Shown here: positions 34,804-42,360 of the stretch, one piece after another | Layout of the letters: each line of letters opens with the position of its first letter | Position numbering within the stretch: position 1 is the stretch's first letter | DNA from: an uncultured Roseiflexaceae bacterium | GTDB taxonomy: Bacteria > Chloroflexota > Chloroflexia > Chloroflexales > Roseiflexaceae | DNA length: 64,000 bases | NCBI GenBank assembly: GCA_937988885.1 | Contig: CALKHR010000022.1 | Coordinates: 97,315 to 161,314, forward strand | Direction: 5' to 3' | Notes under the pieces: model-generated | What the model was told of the DNA's origin: nothing | Seen by the model: only the letters and a program-made list of their open reading frames with translations | Database searches by the model: none | Program-made: the position numbers and the translations under genes

Positions 34804-35571
34804 ATGCAGATCGACCTCAACTGCGATTGCGGCGAGAGCTTTGGCGCGTGGGCGCTGGGCGACGACGCTGCAATCCTTGGGCATGTGACCTCGGCGAACA
34901 TCGCATGCGGCGCGCACGCTGGCGACCCCGATGTGATGCGGCGCACGGTGCGGCTCGCGCATAGCCTGGGCGTCGCCATCGGCGCACACCCCGGTTATCC
35001 CGATCTCCAAGGCTTCGGACGGCGCGTGCTGGCACTCACCCCCTCCGAAGTCGGCAATAGCGTCCTCGCGCAGATCGGCGCACTCTACGCTATGGTGCGC
35101 GCCGAAGGTGCCGAACTGCGCCATGTCAAACCGCACGGCGCGCTCTACAACCAAGCCGCCCGCGATCCAGCCCTTGCAGAAGCCATCGCCCGAGCGGTCG
35201 CCGCATTCAGCCGCGATCTCGTGCTGGTGGGCTTGGCAGGCTCGGCGCTGATCGAGGCGGGCATTACTGTCGGACTGCGCGTCGCCAACGAAGCCTTCGC
35301 CGACCGCACCTACGAATCCGATGGTTCGCTGCGCTTGCGCAGCCTGCCCGGCGCCCTCGTTGAGCAACCCGAACAAGCGCTGGCCCAAGCGCTCAGCATG
35401 ATCAACGAGCAGCGCGTCATCAGCAGCGACGGCGTTCCCGTCACCATCCAGGCCGATACGCTCTGTCTGCACGGCGACACGCCCGGCGCCGCCGAACGGG
35501 CCGCGCACCTGCGCCAAGGGCTAGAGGCCGCCGGAATCGTGGTAACATCGCTTGAACGCTTGGGCATATAG
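34804..35571 (+). CDS. pxpA: 5-oxoprolinase subunit A (LamB/YcsF family)
   Basis: 255 residues. The opening IDLNCDCGESFGAW, then ANIACGAHAGDP, GAHPGYPD, KPHGALYN and DRTYESDGSL are the hallmarks of the LamB/YcsF family. With PxpB and PxpC it forms an ATP-dependent 5-oxoprolinase that opens 5-oxo-L-proline, a glutamine/glutamate degradation product, to glutamate. AAAGGAG is 6 nt before ATG 34804. pxpB starts 19 nt after its stop. Confidence 0.95.
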   Translation: MQIDLNCDCGESFGAWALGDDAAILGHVTSANIACGAHAGDPDVMRRTVRLAHSLGVAIGAHPGYPDLQGFGRRVLALTPSEVGNSVLAQIGALYAMVRAEGAELRHVKPHGALYNQAARDPALAEAIARAVAAFSRDLVLVGLAGSALIEAGITVGLRVANEAFADRTYESDGSLRLRSLPGALVEQPEQALAQALSMINEQRVISSDGVPVTIQADTLCLHGDTPGAAERAAHLRQGLEAAGIVVTSLERLGI

Positions 35572-35590
35572 GGGCAAGACGCCGATAACA

Positions 35591-36265
35591 ATGACACGCT
35601 CTCTCGCTTGGAAGTTCTCCCCGTTCGGCGAAGCGGCGCTGCTGATCGAAGCCGACACCACCGATGTGCTGGCCAACCGCTACGCCCTGGCGCTCGCCAC
35701 CGCGCTCGAAGCCCTGGCGTTCCCCGGCCTGCTAGCAACGGTGCCCGCGCTCGGCTCGCTCCTGCTGCGCTTCGACCCGCTGCGCTGCACGCACGAACAG
35801 CTCGAAGCGCAGGTGCGCGACCTGCTGGCCGATCTCGCGCCCGCCCCCGAACAGCCCACCCGCATCGTCGAGATTCCGGTAGTGTACGGCGGCGAGCACG
35901 GCCCCGATCTCGAATCGGCTGCCGAACTGTTGGGCTTATCCGCCCGTGAGGTGGTGGCGCTGCACAGCGGTCAGGTCTACCGCGTGATGATGATCGGCTT
36001 CGCGCCTGGCTTCCCCTACATCGGTCCGCTCCCCGAACAGCTCGCCATTCCCCGTCGCACCACGCCACGTGCCGCTGTGCCCGCTCGCTCTGTCGCCATC
36101 GCAGCGGGTTTGACGGGTATCTATCCCAAGCGATTGCCCGGCGGTTGGCATATCATCGGCTGCACTCCGCTGGAGATGTTCGACCCACAGCTGCAGCCGC
36201 CCGCCCTGCTGGCCCCGGGCGATGGCGTGCGCTTCGTGCCGCTGGCCGAGGGGGTGCAGCCATGA
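35591..36265 (+). CDS. pxpB: 5-oxoprolinase subunit B
   Basis: 224 residues, KipI/allophanate hydrolase subunit 1 family. Typical are FSPFGEAALLIE, EIPVVYGGEHGPDL, GQVYRVMMIGFAPGFPYIG, PRAAVPARSVAIA and GGWHIIGCTPLEMFDP. Together with PxpC it activates oxoproline with ATP. Start ATG 35591 has no good ribosome site; it may be coupled to pxpA. The TGA overlaps the pxpC start (ATGA). Confidence 0.93.
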   Translation: MTRSLAWKFSPFGEAALLIEADTTDVLANRYALALATALEALAFPGLLATVPALGSLLLRFDPLRCTHEQLEAQVRDLLADLAPAPEQPTRIVEIPVVYGGEHGPDLESAAELLGLSAREVVALHSGQVYRVMMIGFAPGFPYIGPLPEQLAIPRRTTPRAAVPARSVAIAAGLTGIYPKRLPGGWHIIGCTPLEMFDPQLQPPALLAPGDGVRFVPLAEGVQP

Positions 36266-37254
36266 GCGGCACACTGCGCGTGCTGAGTGGCGCGCTGACC
36301 ACCGTGCAGGATTTGGGGCGGCTGGGCTGGCAAGCCTACGGCGTGCCCAGTGCTGGCGCGATGGACACCTTCGCGCTGGCGGCGGCGAACCGCCTCGTTG
36401 GCAACGCGCCCGACGCCGCCGGACTAGAGATCACCGCCAGCGCTTCGTTCGAGTTGAGCGCGCCCACGCTCCTGGCGCTGTGCGGCGCTGGCCTCGGTGC
36501 GACACTCAACGATCTGCCGTTGCCGCTCTGGACTGCGGTGCTCGCTCCGGCGGGGGCACACTTGGTGCTGCCGGGGCGCGGTCGTGATTGGGGGGCGCGG
36601 GCCTACCTGGCCTGTGCTGGCGGCATCGATGTGCCGCAGGTGCTCGGTTCGCGCAGCACGTACCTTTCGGGCGGATTCGGCGGCTACGCTGGGCGTGCGC
36701 TACGGGCTGGCGATGTGCTGCCGCTCGCACCCGCCCCGCACGATCCTGTACGGCTGGCTGGGCGGCAGTGGTCCGCAGCGATGCGACCCGCCTACAGCGC
36801 GCAGCCCACGCTCCGGCTGATCCCCGGTCCGCACGTGGACCTGTTCGCTTCCGACGCGCTAGAGACGTTGTGCGCCCAATCCTGGCGCATCAACACCACC
36901 TCGAACCGCATGGGCTATCGGCTCGAAGGCCCGTCGATCCGCTACGCCGCGCCCGTGAGTTTGGCGTCGCTGGGGGTGCTGCCCGGCGTGATACAGGTGC
37001 CGCCCGATGGTGCGCCCATCCTGCTGATGGCCGACGCGCAGACCACTGGCGGCTACCCGATCATCGGCGTGGTGATCGCCGCCGACCTGCCGCTCGCCGC
37101 GCAACTGCTGCCCGGTGATGCGCTCCAGTTCGCCTTGACTGACACTGCCACCGCGCGGGAGGCTTGGCGCACGCACTGCGATTGGCTGGCCCAGCCGCTG
37201 CCCAACGATCCCGACACCGAGCAGTTGGCTTGGTCGGGCGCGCTACCGCTGTAG
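36262..37254 (+). CDS. pxpC: 5-oxoprolinase subunit C
   Basis: 330 residues, KipA/allophanate hydrolase subunit 2 family. VLSGALTTVQDLGRLGWQAYGVPSAGAMD at the start is the family signature, with NRMGYRLEGP and ADAQTTGGYPIIGVV further on. Forms the BC heterocomplex with PxpB. Begins inside the pxpB stop codon (4-nt overlap). Last gene of the pxpABC operon; the repeat-rich spacer follows. Confidence 0.95.
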   Translation: MSGTLRVLSGALTTVQDLGRLGWQAYGVPSAGAMDTFALAAANRLVGNAPDAAGLEITASASFELSAPTLLALCGAGLGATLNDLPLPLWTAVLAPAGAHLVLPGRGRDWGARAYLACAGGIDVPQVLGSRSTYLSGGFGGYAGRALRAGDVLPLAPAPHDPVRLAGRQWSAAMRPAYSAQPTLRLIPGPHVDLFASDALETLCAQSWRINTTSNRMGYRLEGPSIRYAAPVSLASLGVLPGVIQVPPDGAPILLMADAQTTGGYPIIGVVIAADLPLAAQLLPGDALQFALTDTATAREAWRTHCDWLAQPLPNDPDTEQLAWSGALPL

Positions 37255-37325
37255 CCATCCAACCAGATGTAGAATGACCATAAACATACAACCTAATCTG
37301 TGAAATCTATGAAATCTGTGGATAC
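37255..37325. repeat. 71-bp direct repeat, copy 1
   Basis: Nearly identical (2 mismatches by eye) to 37570-37640. Begins CCATCCAACCAGATG and ends AAATCTGTGGATAC. The two copies flank a 244-nt insert. The ending resembles the common intergenic AATCTGTGnAATCTGTGGAT type, seen again at 46765-46791. Confidence 0.85.
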
Positions 37326-37362
37326 TTAATGCGTCGTTTTTTAAATCTTCCACAGTTCTCAT

Positions 37363-37478
37363 TGTCATTTCGAACGAGCCGTCAGGCGACGTGAGAAATC
37401 TCATTGCTCCGCATTGCAGTACATTTTGAGATCGCTCCCCATTCGCTTCGCTCAGGGCTTCGACCGTTCGAGATGACA
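37363..37478. repeat. MITE-like element with 14-bp terminal inverted repeats
   Basis: TGTCATTTCGAACG (37363-37376) and its inverse CGTTCGAGATGACA (37465-37478), one mismatch, bound 116 bp with no gene. The left-end text, GAGCCGTCAGGCGACGTGAGAAATCTCAT, recurs in altered form at 46611-46654. No transposase is nearby. Confidence 0.65.
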
Positions 37479-37569
37479 TCGCTTTTCATTAAACATAAAA
37501 ACGTTGAATACTTCCAAAACAGTGCACTCAATCTTGCAGCCGCAGGCGAAAACGGCTTTTCAATCGTAA

Positions 37570-37640
37570 CCATCCAACCAGATGTAGAATGACCATAAAC
37601 ATACAACCTAATCTGTGAAATCTGTGTAATCTGTGGATAC
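37570..37640. repeat. 71-bp direct repeat, copy 2
   Basis: Second copy of the 37255-37325 repeat. Just upstream, at 37534-37560, GCAGCCGCAGGC precedes AAAACGGC, resembling a string near 5773-5795. Confidence 0.85.
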
Positions 37641-37699
37641 CCAACCTTACAACCTTCCCGCAGAAGGATACTGTCTCAGTCAACCAATAGGACAAAACC

Positions 37700-38941
37700 T
37701 TGGAACAACAACTGCAAGCCCCTGCCCAGCCCCACGAAGCCCAAGCAGAACCGCTGATCGGCCCGGCCCTCATGCTGCTCCTGTTCGCCGCCACCTTCCT
37801 GGTCTCCGCCGAATCGCGCATGGTCGCGCCGCTGCTCCCCGCGATCGCCAGCGACTTCCAGGCAACCGCCACGCGGGCAGGCGTCATCATCACCGCCTAC
37901 TCCCTGCCGTACGGCCTGTTCCAACTCGTCTACGGCCCACTCGCTGACCGTTTCAGCCGCCAGCGCGTCATCGGCGTCTCGCTGTTTCTCCTCGCGCTCG
38001 GCACCGTGTTCAGCGGCTTCGCGCCGACCATCCTCAGCCTCGACATCCTGCGCTTTCTCAGCGGCGCGGCTGCGGCGGGCGTCATTCCCACAACCATGGC
38101 CTACATCGGCGACGCCGTGCCTTACGAGCAGCGCCAAACCGCGCTCGGACGCCTGATCAGCGCATCGTCGATGGGTGGCCTGCTCTCGGTGGCCATCGGC
38201 GGCATCATCGCCAACTACCTCACCTGGCGCGCCCTATTCATCGTCTACGGCCTGATCGCGCTGGGAGTCGCCATTGTGCTGCTGCGTGCTCCTGTGCGAC
38301 GGGCGCGCACCGCGCAGGAGCGTAAACCGCAGGGCGGTGGCCTGCTCGCGCCCTATCGCGCCGTGTTCCAAGCCGCAAAGGCTCGCGCTGTCGGGCTGTA
38401 CACCCTTGTCTTTCTCGAAGGTGCCATCGCGCTCGGCGCGCAGGGCTATCTCGGCGCCTTCCTCGTCGAACGCGACAACGTCGATTATATGACCGTCGGC
38501 CTGCTGATGATGCTGATCGGTACAGCCAGCCTGATCGCATCGCGCTTTGTCGGGCGCATCGTGGCGCGCATCGGCGAGAACGGTATGCTGCTGCTCGGCG
38601 GCTCGATGTTGCTGATCGGCTACGTGCTCGCCCCGCTGCTGCCGATGTACGTCTTCTTCCCGATCGCGATGCTCTTCTCCGGCGCAGGCTTCACGATCGC
38701 CCACAGCACCCTGCAGACCCGCGCCACCGAACTCGTGCCCAGCCGACGCGGCACCGCAGTCGCCCTGTTCGCCGCCTGCCTGTTCATCGGCACCGGCTTT
38801 GGCACCTACGTGGCTGGCAAACTGATCGACTGGCGCGGCTACGAGTTTATGTTGCTGGCGACCGTCGCCGCGCTCGTCGTGTTCACCGCCGCATCGCGGC
38901 CGCTGCTGCGCATCGGGCGCACCAACAAGCCCAATGCTTAA
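37700..38941 (+). CDS. MFS transporter (drug/arabinose efflux type)
   Basis: 413 residues, 12 membrane helices. GPLADRFSRQRVI after helix 2 is motif A; GYLTWRALFIVYG-like text (the sequence reads ANYLTWRALFIVYGL) follows helix 5. Resembles AraJ/YdhP/Bcr-type efflux proteins; substrate unknown. The frame starts at TTG 37700 with AGGAC 8 nt upstream; no better ATG exists before helix 1. Convergent with the NAD-kinase-like gene, stop codons overlapping. Confidence 0.83.
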   Translation: MEQQLQAPAQPHEAQAEPLIGPALMLLLFAATFLVSAESRMVAPLLPAIASDFQATATRAGVIITAYSLPYGLFQLVYGPLADRFSRQRVIGVSLFLLALGTVFSGFAPTILSLDILRFLSGAAAAGVIPTTMAYIGDAVPYEQRQTALGRLISASSMGGLLSVAIGGIIANYLTWRALFIVYGLIALGVAIVLLRAPVRRARTAQERKPQGGGLLAPYRAVFQAAKARAVGLYTLVFLEGAIALGAQGYLGAFLVERDNVDYMTVGLLMMLIGTASLIASRFVGRIVARIGENGMLLLGGSMLLIGYVLAPLLPMYVFFPIAMLFSGAGFTIAHSTLQTRATELVPSRRGTAVALFAACLFIGTGFGTYVAGKLIDWRGYEFMLLATVAALVVFTAASRPLLRIGRTNKPNA

Positions 38942-39885
38942 TCATCGTTGCGGGCCACCAAGTGCGCCTTGCGGTCGGCCAAGCCGATCGTGGCGATCGC
39001 GCCGGAGTTAAAGGTCAGATAATCGGACTCGATACCATCGCTGAAGATCACGCCGTAATCGGGCATCTGCGACGTGATCTCCAGCGTGTGGCCCGCCCAG
39101 AGCCGCCCGATCACCATATTCGCCTGCGCCGTCTTGGAGGTGAACGGCTCGCGCACCATAAACCACAACTCCTCCGACTCCCAGCCCAACGCAAACGCCG
39201 AGGTGTCCGGCACCGGCTCTTCGCTGCCGCCAAACTCCTGCGCGATCCGCCACGCGCCCGTCACCACCGAGCGCATCCAACCCGTGCAGCCCGCCCCCGT
39301 CGAGACGATGATGCCGCTCGAACTCTGCCGCTCGCGCTGCCCCCCAAACGCCAACTCATAGCGCGCCGAGCCGTGGCTCCGCGGCCCGATGAACAGATCG
39401 TTGACGGCGTACAGCGTCTGGCCGTCGTTCAGTGTGGCCTGTGCCATCGAGACCGGGCGGATGCGCGCCTCGCCGCGCCGCACCCGCTCGATCTGTCGAC
39501 CAAGCTCGCTCACCTGAAACGGGATCATCACACCATCGATCCGCTGCGGATCAGGATTCACCGCCAGGATCGGCTGCTCCCGCAGGTATTTAGCCACATT
39601 GATCACCAAACCATCCGGCCCCACCGTCACCACCAAATCGTGATCGCCGAACTGGTAGGTCGGCAGCAGATCACGGTCGATGAACTGCTGCTTCAGATCG
39701 CGGGGCAACTGCCGAGCCAGCAACTCAAGCCCACGCCGATACTCAGCATCGGCCTGCTCGTACTCCCGAAACGAAACCCCGTTCTGCTTCAGGTAGAAGC
39801 GCGCTTGACCGACCGAATTCAGCCGCAACACTAGCTCCGCGAGCGGCGTGCGCTTGGTCACCACCACCACTTTATCGATCTGCAT
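38938..39885 (-). CDS. NAD kinase-like protein with altered GGDG motif
   Basis: 315 residues. The diacylglycerol/NAD-kinase fold is suggested by LVVTVGPDGLV (88-95, GPDG in place of GGDGT), a downstream AVNPDPQRIDG in place of NxGxxGFL, and SSSGIIVSTGAGCTGWMRSV, like the family's STPTGSTAY segment; IFSDGIESD is also typical. It may be an NAD kinase with relaxed motif or a relative with another substrate. GAGG is 5 nt before ATG 39885. It lies 13 nt after the SPFH gene, same operon. Confidence 0.75.
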   Translation of the reverse strand: MQIDKVVVVTKRTPLAELVLRLNSVGQARFYLKQNGVSFREYEQADAEYRRGLELLARQLPRDLKQQFIDRDLLPTYQFGDHDLVVTVGPDGLVINVAKYLREQPILAVNPDPQRIDGVMIPFQVSELGRQIERVRRGEARIRPVSMAQATLNDGQTLYAVNDLFIGPRSHGSARYELAFGGQRERQSSSGIIVSTGAGCTGWMRSVVTGAWRIAQEFGGSEEPVPDTSAFALGWESEELWFMVREPFTSKTAQANMVIGRLWAGHTLEITSQMPDYGVIFSDGIESDYLTFNSGAIATIGLADRKAHLVARNDD

Positions 39886-39898
39886 AGCGTCCTCGTTT

Positions 39899-40768
39899 CT
39901 ACTGCTTATCGCGCAGCAGCCGCTCCAAAATCTCCGACGTGATGGTCAGATTGCCGATCTTGCTCGCATTGTTGGCGAAATCGCGGAAGGCCAGCGCCAG
40001 CATCAACTGCTTATCGATGCCCTGGTACGGCTCCAGCATCACGCGCGTTGTCTCGGCCTCGACCTCCGCCTGCCTGCGCGCGTTCTCGCTCTGCAACTCC
40101 ACCAACTCGCGGCGGCGCTCCTCCAAATCCACGGCGGTCGACAACTCGTTCTGCTTGATCTTGCGCTCCTGCTCCACCGCATCGGCGCGGCGCGAGAAGA
40201 TCGCCTGGTCGGCGCGCTTCTGCAACGCCTCGCGGTACTCGGCCTCCAGCGCCTTCGCCATCTCGGGCGTGGGCTTGATCGAGGTGATGAACAGGCTGAC
40301 GCACTCCACGCCCATCGCCGACAAGCTGTGCTCCTGCTGCATCTTGCCGAGCACCTTCTCGGCGAGCGTATCGGCGCTGCGCAGCGCATCCTCAAGCGTG
40401 AGCTGGCGTAGCTCGGCGCGCATCTGCGCCTGCACCACGTTGATCACACGCTGGCTGAGTTGGTCGGGGTCCTCCGAGTTGTACTGGCGCGTCGTCGGGT
40501 TGATGGTGAAGTTCAACAGCTTGCTGATCGTCAACGGGTCGGCGATGCGGTAGGTGATCTGGCCCTGGAGCGTGATCGCCTGGAAGTTGCCGGTCGTCTC
40601 GTTCAGCGCGAACAGCGCGTCGCTGGTGGCGAGCGGTATCAGCATAATGGATGTGGTCGGCTTCCAGTACCAGAACGAGCGCCCCGCGCCCTGGCGAAAC
40701 ACGTTGCCGTTGCGGTAGGCCAAAATGTACTCGGTCGGTTCTGCCTTGAAGAAAGCGAGAGGTGCCAT
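39899..40768 (-). CDS. SPFH/band 7 domain protein
   Basis: 289 residues. The SPFH core spans about 5-190 (GNVFRQGAGRSFWYWKPTTSIMLIPLA; QGQITYRIADPLTISKLLNF; VVQAQMRAELRQLTLEDALRSADTLAEKV), followed by a long charged helix (190-255) that would mediate oligomerisation. No signal peptide or strong membrane helix at the start, unlike stomatins. These proteins form rings that organise membranes or scaffold proteases. AAGGAGCGCGATC precedes ATG 40768. Transcribed with the NAD-kinase-like gene from 40788-40835. Confidence 0.87.
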   Translation of the reverse strand: MAPLAFFKAEPTEYILAYRNGNVFRQGAGRSFWYWKPTTSIMLIPLATSDALFALNETTGNFQAITLQGQITYRIADPLTISKLLNFTINPTTRQYNSEDPDQLSQRVINVVQAQMRAELRQLTLEDALRSADTLAEKVLGKMQQEHSLSAMGVECVSLFITSIKPTPEMAKALEAEYREALQKRADQAIFSRRADAVEQERKIKQNELSTAVDLEERRRELVELQSENARRQAEVEAETTRVMLEPYQGIDKQLMLALAFRDFANNASKIGNLTITSEILERLLRDKQ

Positions 40769-40787
40769 GATCGCGCTCCTTAATTCT

Positions 40788-40835
40788 TTAGTGTTGAATT
40801 GACACTAATATACCACACGTCTTATTTAATGTCAA
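40788..40835 (-). promoter_or_regulatory. Promoter with overlapping palindromic operator for the SPFH operon
   Basis: TTGACA (40830-40835), 17-nt spacer, TATATT (40807-40812). A perfect 7+7 palindrome TTAGTGT-N7-ACACTAA occupies 40788-40808, over the 3' edge of the -10 box and the start site, where a repressor would block. A related half, TTAGTGACA, lies upstream of the -35 near 40839-40847. The repressor is not in the neighbourhood. Confidence 0.85.
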
Positions 40836-40847
40836 TATGTCACTAAG

Positions 40848-41239
40848 CGTTTTAATAACGAATTTTGCGGTATGTGGTCGTTCTTCCTGGGGTGGCTGTG
40901 ACCGTTGCAGCGTGCGTTTATATTGGGAAAAGAAATCGCGTCGCCGCGTGTGAACGCCCGTCGCTGCGGGCAAACAACGTTGTGCACAACGTGTGCGCGC
41001 TCGGACAGTTATGGCGCTGCGCGCCACAACGCGCGCCGCTCTGCTCGCGGCCTGGTCGCTGCCTTGCGATGTTGGGCATTGAGCCGCATTGCAACGCGTT
41101 GTATGAGCTCTGGCAAGGTGAGGCATGCGTACCGCACACGGTTGCGCCTTTTGCATCAGCAGCAACAACTCACGCTGGAGCGAGGGGCATTGGCCTGCGG
41201 TAGCGGTTCGATGGTTGGGTGTGTGGGAGTGGTGGAGGT
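40848..41239. other. Non-coding gap with palindromes
   Basis: Frames here lack ribosome sites and family similarity. It holds a perfect 16-bp palindrome (40977-40992), a GCCCG-loop-CGGGC hairpin (about 40957-40972) similar to one at 34344-34359, and text at 41131-41163 similar to 12186-12219. Confidence 0.5.
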
Positions 41240-41273
41240 GGCGCGGCTCGTGATCTGCACCACGAACCGCGCC
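41240..41273 (-). terminator. Hairpin after korB
   Basis: Stem GGCGCGG-C-TCGTG with CACGA-A-CCGCGCC (12 pairs, one mismatch), 8 nt after the korB stop. No U-run follows. Confidence 0.55.
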
Positions 41274-41280
41274 AAGGTGG

Positions 41281-42327
41281 TTACATCAGTTCGGCCATCA
41301 CCGCATCGAAGGCGGCGCGCGAGGGGCGCAACCGCTCCTCGGTCAGCTCCACCAACGGTGTCTCGGTGAGGTGCAGCAGTTCAGGCAGCGTCTGGCGACC
41401 CTCGTTGATGTAGAGCAGGCCGGTGACGAGCTCCTGCTTCTCGCGGGCGTTCTGCAGCAGTTCCAGCGCGCGCCAGCGGTTGGTCGGGTCGTAGTCGCGG
41501 TCGAGCTTCTTGAGGCGGATCGACGGGCCGTCGTGCAGTTTGACGACTTGCACTTCGCCTGGCGCGTAATCGACCGAGATCTCCTGGTATGCTGGGATGA
41601 ACTGGATCTCTTGGATCGGCTCCTCGTGCTCCTTACCGTAGCCGTAGCTCTTGGTCGAGTTGTCGTTGTTGTTGAAGGTCACGCAGGGGCTGATGATGTC
41701 GATCACAGCGGTGCCCTTGTAGCTCATGGCGGCCTTGAGCAGCTCGCGCACTTGCTTGGCATCGCCCGCGAACGAGCGCGCCACGAAGCCACACTCGGCG
41801 ACGATCGCTTCGATACACAGATCGACCGGGGGCAGTTCGTTCACGCCAGCGTACTTGAGGTCCTGGCCCACGTCGGCGGTAGCCGAGTGCTGGCCCTTGG
41901 TGAGGCCGTACACGCCGTTGTTCTCGATGATGTAGACCATCGGAATGTTGCGGCGCAGCACATGCTTGAATTGGCCGATACCGATGCTACCGCTATCGCC
42001 GTCGCCGCTGATGCCGATCGCTTGCAGGCCGCGATTGGCGAGAGTGGCGCCCGTGGCAACCGAGGGCATGCGCCCGTGCAGGGTGTTGAAGCCGTGCGAG
42101 CGGTTGAAGAAGTAGGCGGGCGATTTACTTGAGCAGCCGATACCGCTGACCTTGATCACGCGGTGCGGCGGTAACGAGATATCGAAGGCGGCGGCGATGA
42201 TCTGGCTCGTGATCGAATTATGTCCACAGCCGGCACACAGCGTCGAGGGTCCACCATGATAGTCCTGCGCCGTCAAGCCGATCTGGTTCACCTTGAGTTT
42301 GCTGTTTGGTTTTGTTTCAGCGGTCAT
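41281..42327 (-). CDS. korB: 2-oxoacid:ferredoxin oxidoreductase, beta subunit
   Basis: 348 residues. Thiamine diphosphate-binding subunit: STLCAGCGHNSI, SGIGCSSKSPAYF, HGRMPSVATGA and GDGDSGSIG...NNGVYGLTKGQ (the TPP/Mg motif). With KorA it converts 2-oxoglutarate (or another 2-oxoacid) and CoA to acyl-CoA and CO2, reducing ferredoxin. Subtype by eye fits 2-oxoglutarate synthase (KorAB), but related oxidoreductases cannot be ruled out. CAGGAG precedes ATG 42327, 33 nt after the alpha gene. Confidence 0.9.
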   Translation of the reverse strand: MTAETKPNSKLKVNQIGLTAQDYHGGPSTLCAGCGHNSITSQIIAAAFDISLPPHRVIKVSGIGCSSKSPAYFFNRSHGFNTLHGRMPSVATGATLANRGLQAIGISGDGDSGSIGIGQFKHVLRRNIPMVYIIENNGVYGLTKGQHSATADVGQDLKYAGVNELPPVDLCIEAIVAECGFVARSFAGDAKQVRELLKAAMSYKGTAVIDIISPCVTFNNNDNSTKSYGYGKEHEEPIQEIQFIPAYQEISVDYAPGEVQVVKLHDGPSIRLKKLDRDYDPTNRWRALELLQNAREKQELVTGLLYINEGRQTLPELLHLTETPLVELTEERLRPSRAAFDAVMAELM

Positions 42328-42360
42328 GCTTGTACTCCTGAACGAGGTTAGTAGCGTTGA

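Noticed and set aside
37255..37640. Possible CRISPR from two 71-bp repeats
   Set aside because: Only two copies, 244 nt apart, with a MITE-like insert between; lengths do not fit a CRISPR array and no cas genes exist.
40865..41203. 112-codon plus-strand frame in the SPFH-korB gap
   Set aside because: No ribosome site, no promoter in that direction and palindromic, repeat-like DNA; unlikely to be a protein gene.
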